This document shows positions 44,039 through 53,600 of a stretch of DNA of 64,000 nt, piece by piece. Under the pieces are notes generated by a model. That model was given only the letters and a program-made list of their open reading frames with translations. It did not search any database and was not told the DNA's origin. Positions within the stretch are counted from its first letter, which is position 1; every line of letters starts with the position of its first letter. The DNA is taken from positions 124,001 through 188,000 of the forward strand of contig JAIVFH010000020.1 in assembly GCA_025765595.1 (NCBI GenBank), read 5' to 3'. A program made the translations under genes and the position numbers. This DNA comes from Obelidium mucronatum (taxonomy: Eukaryota > Chytridiomycota > Chytridiomycetes > Chytridiales > Chytriomycetaceae).

Positions 44039-45011
44039 TCAAACTTCAACCACCAAAACGGTTTCTTCTGCATACCCGCATGCACCTAGCAACGAAGCTC
44101 CTCCATCCAGAAATTCTAAGACGCAACTCGAACCGCAAAAGTTTGTGCCGTTTTCGCCGCCGGTTCTATTACACACAGCCATAATTACGCGTTTCTGTTT
44201 TGCCCTGATAATTGGATTCATCCGAGTCGCCCAGTAATTCAAAGTCCCAACCAGCGGAAGCTTGCTGTCTTGAGGCTTTTTTTCGTTGTCGCTCAAAACC
44301 CAAGCCATACTTCCAGTAATTAAATCGGCTTGAGACTCAACATGGAATGTTGCATATTCAAATCGCTCGAATGGATTTTGGAAACGCCAGGGATTTATGT
44401 CCATGCAAATCGCTGGAGCTGGGGAGACTTAAACAGAACGTATTTTTCCCACATGAGGGTTTCCTCACCAACAACCAGAGTGTTCAGTCCAACCTGAAGA
44501 GGAAATGAATGGAAGCCATCGCCTTCATCGGCCCATCTTTCGTCGACATCAAATAGAAAGTGCTTATCGTATTCATGTGTCTCAGAATCATTTGGTTTCA
44601 CGATCACAACACTGTTGCGCAGAGAGGTTCCAGTTTGACCAGTACGTCTCGGAGTTCCAGCCTATACCGGCTTGAATAAGACATACAATGGTGTGTTTTA
44701 ATTGAAGTGCAGACCTGGACAATACAGCCTATCCGATTCGCCACTGCTTTAGCCCATTTGACAGTTGCAACATAGCATAAATCAACAAGAGGTTCTATAT
44801 CGTCTCTTGACTCAAAGACGTAGCCTTGCGGGTATGGTCAGCAAAATCAGATTCAAAAAACCTCAAATTTCGCACCACTAAAGCTCATCTCGGGGAGAAT
44901 CAACAGATCAAAGTCCCCTTCTTTCGCAAAAGAAACAAGCTGGTCTGCCTTGGCAACATTCGCCTCTATGTTCCCAATCACGGGTGCGAATTGGAGAAGT
45001 GCAATGCGCAT
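44039..45011 (-). CDS. NTA1: Protein N-terminal amidase, NTA1-like (nitrilase superfamily)
   Basis: Deamidates N-terminal Asn/Gln and so feeds the Arg/N-degron pathway. ATG 45011 (MRIALLQFAPVIGNIEANV). The nitrilase triad is visible: Glu in LLILPEMSFSGAKF, Lys in the EYDKHFLFDVDERW stretch, Cys in AICMDINPWRFQNPFERFEY. The last sits after an intron whose acceptor follows LQVGLNTLVV. Further motifs are AGTPRRTG, SMAWVLSDNEKKP, YWATRMNPIIRA and FCGSSCVLEFLDG. It ends VLVVEV, TGA 44041-44039. The CMDINPWRF motif with the following PF-RFEYATFH block points to NTA1 rather than beta-ureidopropionase or NIT. A few introns are uncertain. Confidence 0.78.
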
Positions 45012-45181
45012 CTTTTGTTTATTATTATATTCTGTTAAACATCCCAGGCACCGTATCAGCCTTTCTCTTTTGGGCTCGCTGTTTCTCTCAAGCTCGACTT
45101 GTTACTTTGTCAACGAGCCAAAATGAGAAAGGCTGACACTGAGCCTATTAAAATCGTAAGGAAGAAGGCTATAAAAGTGAT

Positions 45182-46123
45182 TCAAACCGCAATGCTTCTG
45201 CTCTTTTCTCTGCTATCGTAGCTGCATTCTTTTGTGCATGCTTTCATTGATGATTCTCTGTCAAGAGCACCCTGTCGGAACAAGCGCAACTTCATAACAA
45301 ACATAGCCAAGTAAGACATTGAAAGTAGAAAGTACATGACGCTTGCGAGAAAGTTTGCATATTCCCCCTCCTGACCACCCATTGCTTTTGGGATAAATAC
45401 AAACAATCCTGCAATCGCCAGGCAACACGAAAGTGTTCCAAACTTTGAAATAGTTGCGTAGCTGTAATTCACAGCCTCTTCTCCGTCATAAACTTTGTTT
45501 AAGAAGGCAATGAAGCAAATGGCTGATTGGGCATCAATCACAAGGCCAATAAAACCGCCAAACCCTCCCGATATAAATCGAGCTTTCGTAAGTATTTCTC
45601 TCGCTTTTGTGTCAACTGCAAAACACAAGGCAAGTGTTGGAATCAGCTGAAGAGCTACAATGGTGGGGAAAAAACGCATCTGCAGTTTCATTGCTTTGTG
45701 GAGTTTCTTCGAGACTCGTTTCACAACTAATTCTCCCCGCTTCCACGTGTAAACCACATCTGTTGTTTAAATCAGTTACATTGATACGTATTTGAGACCA
45801 AAAGCCACTCAACATGCGACTTCATAAATGCAAAAGAACACACTGGTCATAACAAACGGGATTTCTGACTTTTCCGTGTTGTGATTTAACAGAGTAGATA
45901 CTCCTAAAGCAGCACCGAAACCGATAAGAGAGAAGCAACCAATGAATAGAGAGATATTGAAAGACGATCCAAAAGCCTGCAGAAGTTTGACTTTCTTTGT
46001 GGTAGCCTCGTGTACTGCGACGAAGTAGCACAGATATATAACTTGGAGTACTTGAAGTGCGGTGAATCCAAAATCAATCACGATGGCTGTGGAATCAATC
46101 GTCGTTATATTTTCTCTGAACAT
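45182..46123 (-). CDS. Unknown multi-pass membrane protein
   Basis: ATG 46123 (MFRENITTIDSTAIVIDFGF). About six to seven hydrophobic segments can be counted: FTALQVLQVIYLCYFVAV, FNISLFIGCFSLIGFGAALG, FVMTSVFFCIYEVA, then after an intron FFPTIVALQLIPTLALCFAV, FIGLVIDAQSAICFIAFL, GTLSCCLAIAGLFVFIP and FLLSMSYLAMFVMKL. The loops carry HEATTKKVKLLQAF and YTWKRGELVVKRVSKKLHK. The C-terminus is polar with several Cys and Ser. The fold count is compatible with a 7TM protein, but no receptor signature is seen. A decayed copy of its first half lies just upstream. Confidence 0.6.
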
Positions 46124-46259
46124 CTTTGACAATCAATATTTAGAATACTTTGTCATAAATTTAATCTTCTATTTTTCGATAAGGTTTTATTTATCATTCA
46201 GGATTGCTTTTGCTTGTTTGAGTTGTTTCCTTATCGCCACTTTTCAGGCTGAGCTTAAC

Positions 46260-46520
46260 TGACTTTCGATTTATGGTGTGAGAATTTTGCAAACCCTGCA
46301 AAAATGCCCACGATCGCCTAAGCACAGGCGACAGCGTTCGGTTGAAATGGAAATAGATTGCTTTTATGAAGCCAATCTCTTTTGTTGGAGCTTCGTGCAC
46401 GAATAAAGTAAACCAAATACCCAAATTGGAAGATATGAAGTGCTGCCAAAGCAAAGTCTACGCGAATCGATGACTGTACTGTTTCTTTATATATACAATA
46501 AGCTTGCCATTTGCATATCA
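46260..46520 (-). pseudogene. Decayed copy of the neighbouring membrane-protein gene
   Basis: On the minus strand SIRVDFALAALHIFQFGYLV, YFI corresponds to VIDFGFTALQVLQVIYLCYF of the intact gene. One base out of frame it continues VHEAPTKEIGFIKAIYFHFN, corresponding to VHEATTKKVKLLQAFGSSFN. The similarity then fades and no complete frame exists. It lies directly upstream of the intact gene, so it is a broken tandem duplicate. Confidence 0.65.
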
Positions 46521-46566
46521 CGAAACAATTCCAATTGCCTGAACAACTCCACCCTATCAAGTGAAA

Positions 46567-47301
46567 TCAGATTGATTCTGTGGCGTGAGACGCAAAATTT
46601 GGAAGTACCTTTTGCGCATGAAACTTCTTCAGAACGTCCTTTAGGTACTCAACATGTTTCATGTGTACACTGGATTGTTCTTTGCTACGCGGAGTTTGTT
46701 TCCGCCTCTCATTGTTCGATCCAAAGATAACAGAGTTACTTTCCAGCACATCGTTTTGCCATGTCGTGCAGCTGGTTCCTATAACACAATTATCTCCGAC
46801 AGTTGTTCCAGGAAGTATTGATGCTGTCCATGGAACATCAGCCGCTTCATGAAAACCAAAACTGAACAATAAACCTTTGGGCTCCACAACACAGCCATTT
46901 CCTAGCGAAAGTCCTTCAAACCCTAGAATAAAAATTGATATAAATCGCGAGAAGCAATGTCTTATAAACATACGAGAGCCAACTTCAAAGGTGTTGTCGT
47001 TTCCAATGTGTAGCACCTCTGTAGTCCTGGAAAATGGCAACACCATACCAGTTAGCGATGCATGATAACAGAGAAATATAGCATACCGATTGATGATAAC
47101 AACGCCTTCTTCGATGATGTTATAGTTTCCAAAAGAAATAGCCCCACCTCCTACACTCATTATCTTGCTCTTTGGATGGACGATGTTATTGTTTCCAAAT
47201 GATATCGTGGCACCACGAATTTCTGTATCGTCGCATATGATGTTTTCTGCGCCAAATGATGTGATTGTGGCTGGAGGAAGTTGGCCTATCGGTGTTGACA
47301 T
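46567..47301 (-). CDS. DCTN6: Dynactin subunit 6 (p27), left-handed beta-helix protein
   Basis: Pointed-end subunit of dynactin, which helps bind membrane cargo for dynein. ATG 47301 (MSTPIGQLPPATITSFGAEN). Hexapeptide-type turns follow: IICDDTEIRGATISFGNNNI, VHPKSKIMSVGGGAISFGNY, NIIEEGVVIINR, an intron, TTEVLHIGNDNTFEVGSR, an intron, GLSLGNGCVVEPKGLLFS, TTVGDNCVIGTSCTTWQND, ESNSVIFGSNNERRKQT and a helical end VEYLKDVLKKFHAQKVLPNF. TGA 46569-46567. The HPKSKI, NIIEE and VFG(S/A)xxxRR positions are those of DCTN6. Confidence 0.88.
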   Translation of the reverse strand: MSTPIGQLPPATITSFGAENIICDDTEIRGATISFGNNNIVHPKSKIMSVGGGAISFGNYNIIEEGVVIINRYAIFLCYHASLTGMVLPFSRTTEVLHIGNDNTFEVGSRMFIRHCFSRFISIFILGFEGLSLGNGCVVEPKGLLFSFGFHEAADVPWTASILPGTTVGDNCVIGTSCTTWQNDVLESNSVIFGSNNERRKQTPRSKEQSSVHMKHVEYLKDVLKKFHAQKVLPNFASHATESI

Positions 47302-47330
47302 CGTTGCTTGATCAAACAGTGAAATAAAAA

Positions 47331-47346
47331 TAGGGTTAGGGTTAGG
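47331..47346 (+). repeat. Short interstitial telomere-like repeat
   Basis: TAGGGTTAGGGTTAGG, about two and a half TTAGGG units, lies about 30 bp upstream of the DCTN6 start and 28 bp downstream of the ERG24 stop. It may be a leftover of chromosome-end repair or a binding site for a Myb/TRF-like factor in the DCTN6 promoter. Confidence 0.6.
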
Positions 47347-47373
47347 AACATTACATTATTTCATTCTATTTAT

Positions 47374-48971
47374 TCAGTAAATTCCTGGAATAAATCTGTA
47401 TTTCACGATTCCGCAATATCTCTTCCAGTCATCGCCATACTTTTCCTTGCATGCCAGTTCATCCCGCATCTCTCGATGCCACAACAATATGGCAAAGTAA
47501 AATGCGTAAAAGTAAGGGATAGGACTGGCAAATCCAGTGGGGAGGCACCAGGCCAAAGCCATAAGCCAGTCTCCAGTGTAGTTGATGTGCCGGGCGACTC
47601 CCCACCAACCACTCACCAATAGCTTTGTTCCTCGCTTTGTTTCGATAAACTTCAAGTGCTTGCATTGAGGAACGTTGGGGTCAGTACGGAATGAATTCTT
47701 TTGTCCATTTGCTCCACGGAACATATACAGCCCGAACAGTTTGAGAGCAATCAACCCGGCAACTGCAGGAGTACTGAGCACCAAAGGAAACATGGACAGA
47801 AATTTGGATTGAAGAGTGTAAGTGAATGGAACCCAGACCTAGATCACGAATTATTAGCAGAGTTTTGGTGACGTTGAACTCACCAAGTCACCAAAGTTGA
47901 GCATGAATCCAAAGCCATCCGTTGTAATATCCATAGTGGTCAAGATCGCTTGTTCATTCCAAAGAGCATCGATTACATAATAGAGCTGGAATACCAACAC
48001 AATCCACATCGAATTGGAAACTCCCCCCGTAATCACTCTCCAATCTTCAGTATTTCCGCTCACAAGGACTCCTTGTTTGACGGCATTTGCTGCATTCAAA
48101 ACAGTCCAGCCAATCAAACCTGGACGAAGTTCGCAGAAGTATTTGAGATCAAATCCAAAAATTCTGGGATTGAGCTCGCGACCGATAAAAAAGTCGTAAA
48201 AAGGGTAGCCGGAATTTCCACCGACAGCAAGAAGTGCTGGGACACGAGTTACAGACTTCCCATCTTTTTGAGATTTCGCATCCGAATGCAAGTCCACATG
48301 TCTGAAAGAAGCGGCATATAATGCAAGCGATTGTGCCACGGAAAGCGCGGTTGATGCCTTTTTGGAAACACAATAGGTCAGCTTGGGTAGTGCATATTAC
48401 TAAGCTCACCAAACACAAAGATAGAGTATTATTCGCCACCCACAGAAGAGGGGCGCATCCAAACTGATACGAAACTACTCCCAACGCAAAATATGAAAGA
48501 AGCAAAGCCGAAAATGCGTTGATCGGGTAGGTAAGGCGAGTCCCATCACGAATTAGAGTTCCTTCAAAACATCAAAAATCAATGACGCGCTGATGTATGA
48601 AGCAAGAATAAATGCAAACCTGAGGCAACCCTTCCTGGCAGAACAAGGTACAGGATGGCCTGCCACGCGTACCATGAAAGAACGACGAGCGTTGCAGTGA
48701 TCAGCTCCTCCTGACTCACAGTTGCCACAGTTCTATGATAAGTCGATAGAAGCATTTCGATTACAGCTTCTGCCGATGCTGAAGCAGGCATTTGAGGGCA
48801 TTTGGAATCAGAACAAAGGGAGTTCAATAAAGTTGGCACAATTGTGAGACCGGCAATAACCAGTGGGGACAGATGTGGACCCATGAACTCAAAGTGATGT
48901 GATTTGGGGTTGCGCTCTGCCTTTGGCGAGGCTGTATCATGTTTGACATCCTTCGTGTCCTTGAGGGCCAT
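47374..48971 (-). CDS. ERG24: C-14 sterol reductase
   Basis: ER enzyme reducing the C14-C15 double bond in ergosterol synthesis. ATG 48971 ([20 protein letters not shown]), then [18 protein letters not shown]. Membrane segments follow across several exons, then [139 protein letters not shown] and IY, TGA at 47376-47374. [26 protein letters not shown] and the C-terminal YRFIPGIY are family signatures. ERG24 is preferred over ERG4 because of the [16 protein letters not shown] block. Confidence 0.93.
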
Positions 48972-49041
48972 TTTTTAAAAAGTGGTCTGATTTTGAAAAG
49001 AAGTCGAAGTTAAATACAAAAAATTGCTGTGTGCGTCAATT

Positions 49042-49218
49042 TATTATCATCTACTTATTGGTTCCTCGTATTCGCAAATTGCGATCGTGACTTCACTAAA
49101 GTGGTCCTTTATCGACAAATCCTTTGTGTATTAATATTATCATCTACTCATTGGTTCCTTGTATTCCGAAATTGCGACCATGATTCCACTCAAGTGGTCC
49201 TTTATCGGCAAATACTTT
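49042..49218 (+). repeat. Diverged direct repeat of about 84 bp
   Basis: Copy 1 is 49042-49125 and copy 2 is 49135-49218, offset 93 bp. Both start TATTATCATCTACT, share ATTGGTTCCT, then AAATTGCGA, then AAGTGGTCCTTTATCG, and end in CAAAT. They differ at roughly a dozen positions, so the duplication is not recent. They occupy the gap between ERG24 and the protein kinase (48972-49424), which is otherwise without a gene. Confidence 0.8.
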
Positions 49219-49424
49219 ACATCAAGGAGCTACCTGCTACCTGTTGATGAAGGAATAAACAATGGAGATGCAAAGCCAAAAAGCGGCAGTAATTTCACGA
49301 AATTGTTCCCACAGATTTGGCTGAAATACAAAAAGGTTGCACTGCCCTTCAAAAAAGAATTCTCAAACATCACATCAAACAACTTCAGCGCATAGACTTA
49401 GAACTTTTGTTTCATCAAACAAAG

Positions 49425-50608
49425 ATGCCAAGAATCAACTCCTACTTGACACCTCCTGCGTCGAACGAGACTTACCAAGCGACCTCTTCCTGCTTATCCC
49501 CCCCACCACAGACCACCGAAGAGAAGGCCCGCCGCGCCCTGTCGCACGCAATCAAGCACACGGGCGCTCTCGATCAGTATGTTTTGCATCGAGTTATTGG
49601 CTTTGGAGCCAATGGAGTGGGTGGGTTAACGTTTTGAATCCCCTTCATAAACAGAAAAGTTGACACAACGCACAAAAAAAAACAGTTCTTGCAGCCGAAC
49701 AGCTCTCCGACACTGGCAAATTTGAGCCTGTCGCAATAAAGCTGATTTACAAACCGTCAGCCAACCGAAACTGCCCTGTTCCCACCTCTTCCGATAATGT
49801 TCCAAACGAAATTAAGATACTTCGCGCAATGGCTCTCAACCCACATCCTGGACTTCTTCGATACATTACAGATTATCAAGATACGCGAAACTACTACCTC
49901 GTCACTGAGCTTTTTGGAACGGATTGGATAGCGATGACGAAATCCATCCGTAACGCCAACAACGTGCTTGCCAATGCAGACTCTGATGCCCTCCCACCAT
50001 TTCATATCTTAAATCCACGATTCGGTGTGGATATTGTTATTCCATTCAGCAGTGGTTCTGCAGATCTGTGGGCGTGGAGCTATTTTGAAAGATGTGTGGC
50101 TTGGAGTCACGGTACTGCTGCTACAACCAAGCTACCGGTTCCTGTAATCAAACAAATTGCATTCCAGTCTCTAAGCGCCATGGCCCATCTCCACGAATGT
50201 TTGGGGTTTTTTCATGCTGACATTAAAGTGGAGAACTTGCTGTTGACAGTGATGGACAACCAAGACGGCACAAACGAGGAAAATTACAATGTCTCAGTCC
50301 GTATATGTGACTTTGGACATTCAGACAGATTGTCTGTGGGAATGAAGCACATCGGAACTGTTGGGAACGCGTCTCCAGAACTTGTTGCCAACGAGGGCAA
50401 GCGTGGAGTTGATGGTGCAAAGGCAGATGTTTATGCTTTGGGAGTTTTGATCATGAAATTGCTGGATGCAAGTGGTGTGTTTGAGGCAGATTTATGGGAC
50501 GAGACTGAGTTGCGTTTAGTAGACAACTTGTTGCAAGGAATGTTGGCTGAGGTTCCTGAAGAGCGGCTGTCAATGCGACAAGCTGCTATGAATTCATGGT
50601 TTCTTTAA
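49425..50608 (+). CDS. Protein kinase with HAD in place of HRD
   Basis: ATG 49425 (MPRINSYLTPPASNETYQAT), a short disordered start, then the kinase domain: YVLHRVIGFGANG, an intron, VVLAAEQL, PVAIKLIYKPS (catalytic Lys), VPNEIKILRAMALNPHPGLL, YYLVTELFGTDWI. There is an unusually long insert before SYFERCVAWSHG. Then HLHECLGFFHADIKVENLLL, VRICDFGHSDRLS, HIGTVGNASPELVA, ADVYALGVLIMKLLD and EERLSMRQAAMNSWFL, TAA 50606-50608. The nucleotide-binding Lys, the catalytic Asp and DFG are kept, but the Arg of HRD is Ala, so activation-loop control should be non-RD. The overall shape recalls fungal SNF1/RAN1-like kinases; no firm subfamily. Confidence 0.82.
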
Positions 50609-50659
50609 TTGAACAAGAGAACTTCGATCGTTAATATTATCATTATCAATTTAGTTGTG

Positions 50660-53600
50660 ATGTCTGGCTTTGTTGACATAAAGGCACTGGCCCTCCTTTG
50701 GCGGATTGACCACAAGGCGGGAGCGACAGCGACTCGAGCAGATAAGCATGGGTGGATTCTGCAGAACTTATATCGACCGATGACGGCCGCTGAGCTGTTA
50801 AATGTGAGCTTTCATCAGTTCAACTTTGTTTGATTGGAAGCAAACACGCAGGATCCGTACTTCCAAATTCTTGACTTATCGACCGACAAAGAAGTATTTG
50901 AATGGGCAAATGAACACCTGACCGAGGAAGAGGTCCCACTGACTGCTCAAACACCACAATTCACACATTCATCAGCCGATCAAAGCGAGCAGCTCTTCAG
51001 GCTAACTCCTTCAACGCGAATTTATGCTATGGCTCAGAAGCACAGAGTCTCTATTGTTGTTGATGTTTCAGCCTCGATGCGAGTGGTGGACGCTAGCGCC
51101 AATGGATTGAACAGAGCCCTCATCCCCCTGTGTTTTGAAACGTAAGAGATTACAGACGCAGTAATGGATTTTAATATCTGACGCGTATTAGCTTGTGTAA
51201 CTGTTTAGATGGAATCAGCCGCCCTTACACAGTCAACAATTCCTGGACGGGAGATTCATTTGAAGTGAGAAGTCAGTGTTCACAATCATGCTGATAAACA
51301 AACATCTTCAGGTTCGGCCCGAGATCTATGTCACAATTATTGCAAAAGGTGGCGCGTCCATGGGATATCGTCCTGATTTGTCTCCCCGTGCACATGCTTA
51401 CATTACACGACATCCAATACACGTGATCCTCCAAGACGTCCAAGTCACAAGCGCAAATCTGTTCAGCGGTAGGAGTTTGTGGTGTGGTTGTTATTTTATC
51501 TGAGAAGTGTTCTCGTAGTTACGGAATGGTTGTACAACAGCCTGAATGAGTATGAAAATGAAATGATTTCCTTGCGTCACATGGATGATAAGAGTGGGTC
51601 TTTTGATCCTCAATATCCCCTGACGAATCCGCATCAGTCTGTGCCTTCCCAAGTTTCCGTCACATCCTTTGAATCCTTCCAAAAACCCCCCAACTTCAAT
51701 GAGCCTTCGCCGTTGAATACTTTAGAGTATGGGCTGCTGGCGCTGAGACTGCTTCCATCTGATTGCAAACCTATATTGATTGTTCTGACTGATGGGGTTT
51801 CAATGAGTTTGATGAAGGGCGAATTTATTTATCGCGATGTTTGCCGTAGACTTGCCCGCGACATTGTCCATGTAACGATTATTCAAATTGGATCTACAAA
51901 TGGTTTTTATCCTGAAGTCAACTTTGGATACGGTTCGTTCATTTGATTCAAACGCAATGTTAGTTCAAGCAACCTTTTGTAGTTCCGGACAACGAGGCCC
52001 TCCGATTTCTCGCCTTGGCGGCTTTTGGGAAATTTATATACTCTTCCGATTGCAAGTACTTGGATCCGGCAGTTATAGGGGATACTTTGGAGAATCCCAT
52101 TTCCCTTGCAATAGGCGTGAGCCCCCCAAATTTTTATCATCGCCACATTTTGATACGCGAAACTCATCTTCAAAAGTCCAAGCATGTTGAGTTATATCGG
52201 TTTGTGGTTGGTGCCGAACGCCCTGTTGATACGCCTCGTATTCGTTTCATCAACTCTAATATGGAGGCGAGTATGATGCCAGAAGCGATGGAAACCGAAC
52301 ACCGAGAAATTGGATTCCCTTGGAATACAGAAAGCGTGCCTCCTGTTGTTGGAGAAATTCTTTGTGGATACAAGGATTATACAGTCGAGTCGCAGGATTT
52401 GTCTGGATTAATCCATACTCGATTATTAGAAGGGTTTGCTGTAAAAAGCATTCACATTGGAAACAGCAGTGGCGTAAAAAAGCATGGTCACGGAAGTAAA
52501 TCTGGTTCCGACAAGGTTGAGATTATTTTGATGAGGCCGTGGTTGCCGAATGTCACTATCCAGTACACAATCAAAGCACGCTTCAACAACGACATGGAGA
52601 ACAGTTCGCGCCCCTTTCTATCTCGAGCCATTGAAGGAAAAGCTCCTCGCATTGAGTTAAATATCTTGGCACATCACTCGTTTGCAATCAACTTTGTTAA
52701 TATTGAAGGGGGAGTAAAGAATGAAAGACTTTTGAAGTTGCACCACTACTTGCAGTAAGTTCTTCTTTTTTATTCTCATATCTTTCTCACCATGAGGAAA
52801 TAGCGGCATTCACGAATCTGACGCTCTTGTCAAAATCCTCATTGCATTCAACCAAAAAAGCGTCATGAGTCTCATTCCAAAATTCGATCCACGGCTTTTC
52901 ACGTCATCCATTGGGGCTTATGGCTGGGGTTCTAGCGCCGACTGCTAGCACCCAAGACCAAGGAAATATTTGGAATGTCATGTGCTCATTTATGATAAAC
53001 AAGTCTACGTCCTTTGATGACTGGGATCGAGATGTCATTCTTCGCTCATCAAACCCCAATCGCGCACTGACGGACTTAACTTCAGCGCACCCTTCTGCTG
53101 TGTTTAACTCCAGATCACCGGGAGGAGGTGGAAAGCTGAGCCAAGTCAGTGAAGGGAGCCAAGGCAGGTCCCGATTGCCTTCCGCTTTAATTCACATCAT
53201 GAACATACTTGCAACGCAATGGAGCTCTTTTGCAACCAATCGGACAACATTTGCCAAGTTCTATCCTGACGACCACTCTCCTACTGGGCTGGCCGTACTT
53301 CGCCTTGTTTATGAAACAGACTGGTTGTTGTCCATACGTCTTTCTTTCTTTAACGTCCCGTTGGAGGGTCGGCAAAAAATGGGCCGCCGAGTGTGCTTAG
53401 ACTTGGGGAGTTTGAGCGTTCCCTGTTCATATTCTAAATCAGATGCATCCAGCCCTAGTATGTCTTATGCTCCCATCAAAATTTGCTCAAAGCCGCTCCG
53501 CAGAATGATGTTGAGATATAAGTTCTCATCGAACGATGACTTTGCCGATACAATTCGTCGTGTCGATTCTGTGTCAAGCAACCCTGAGCCGCAGCCCAAC

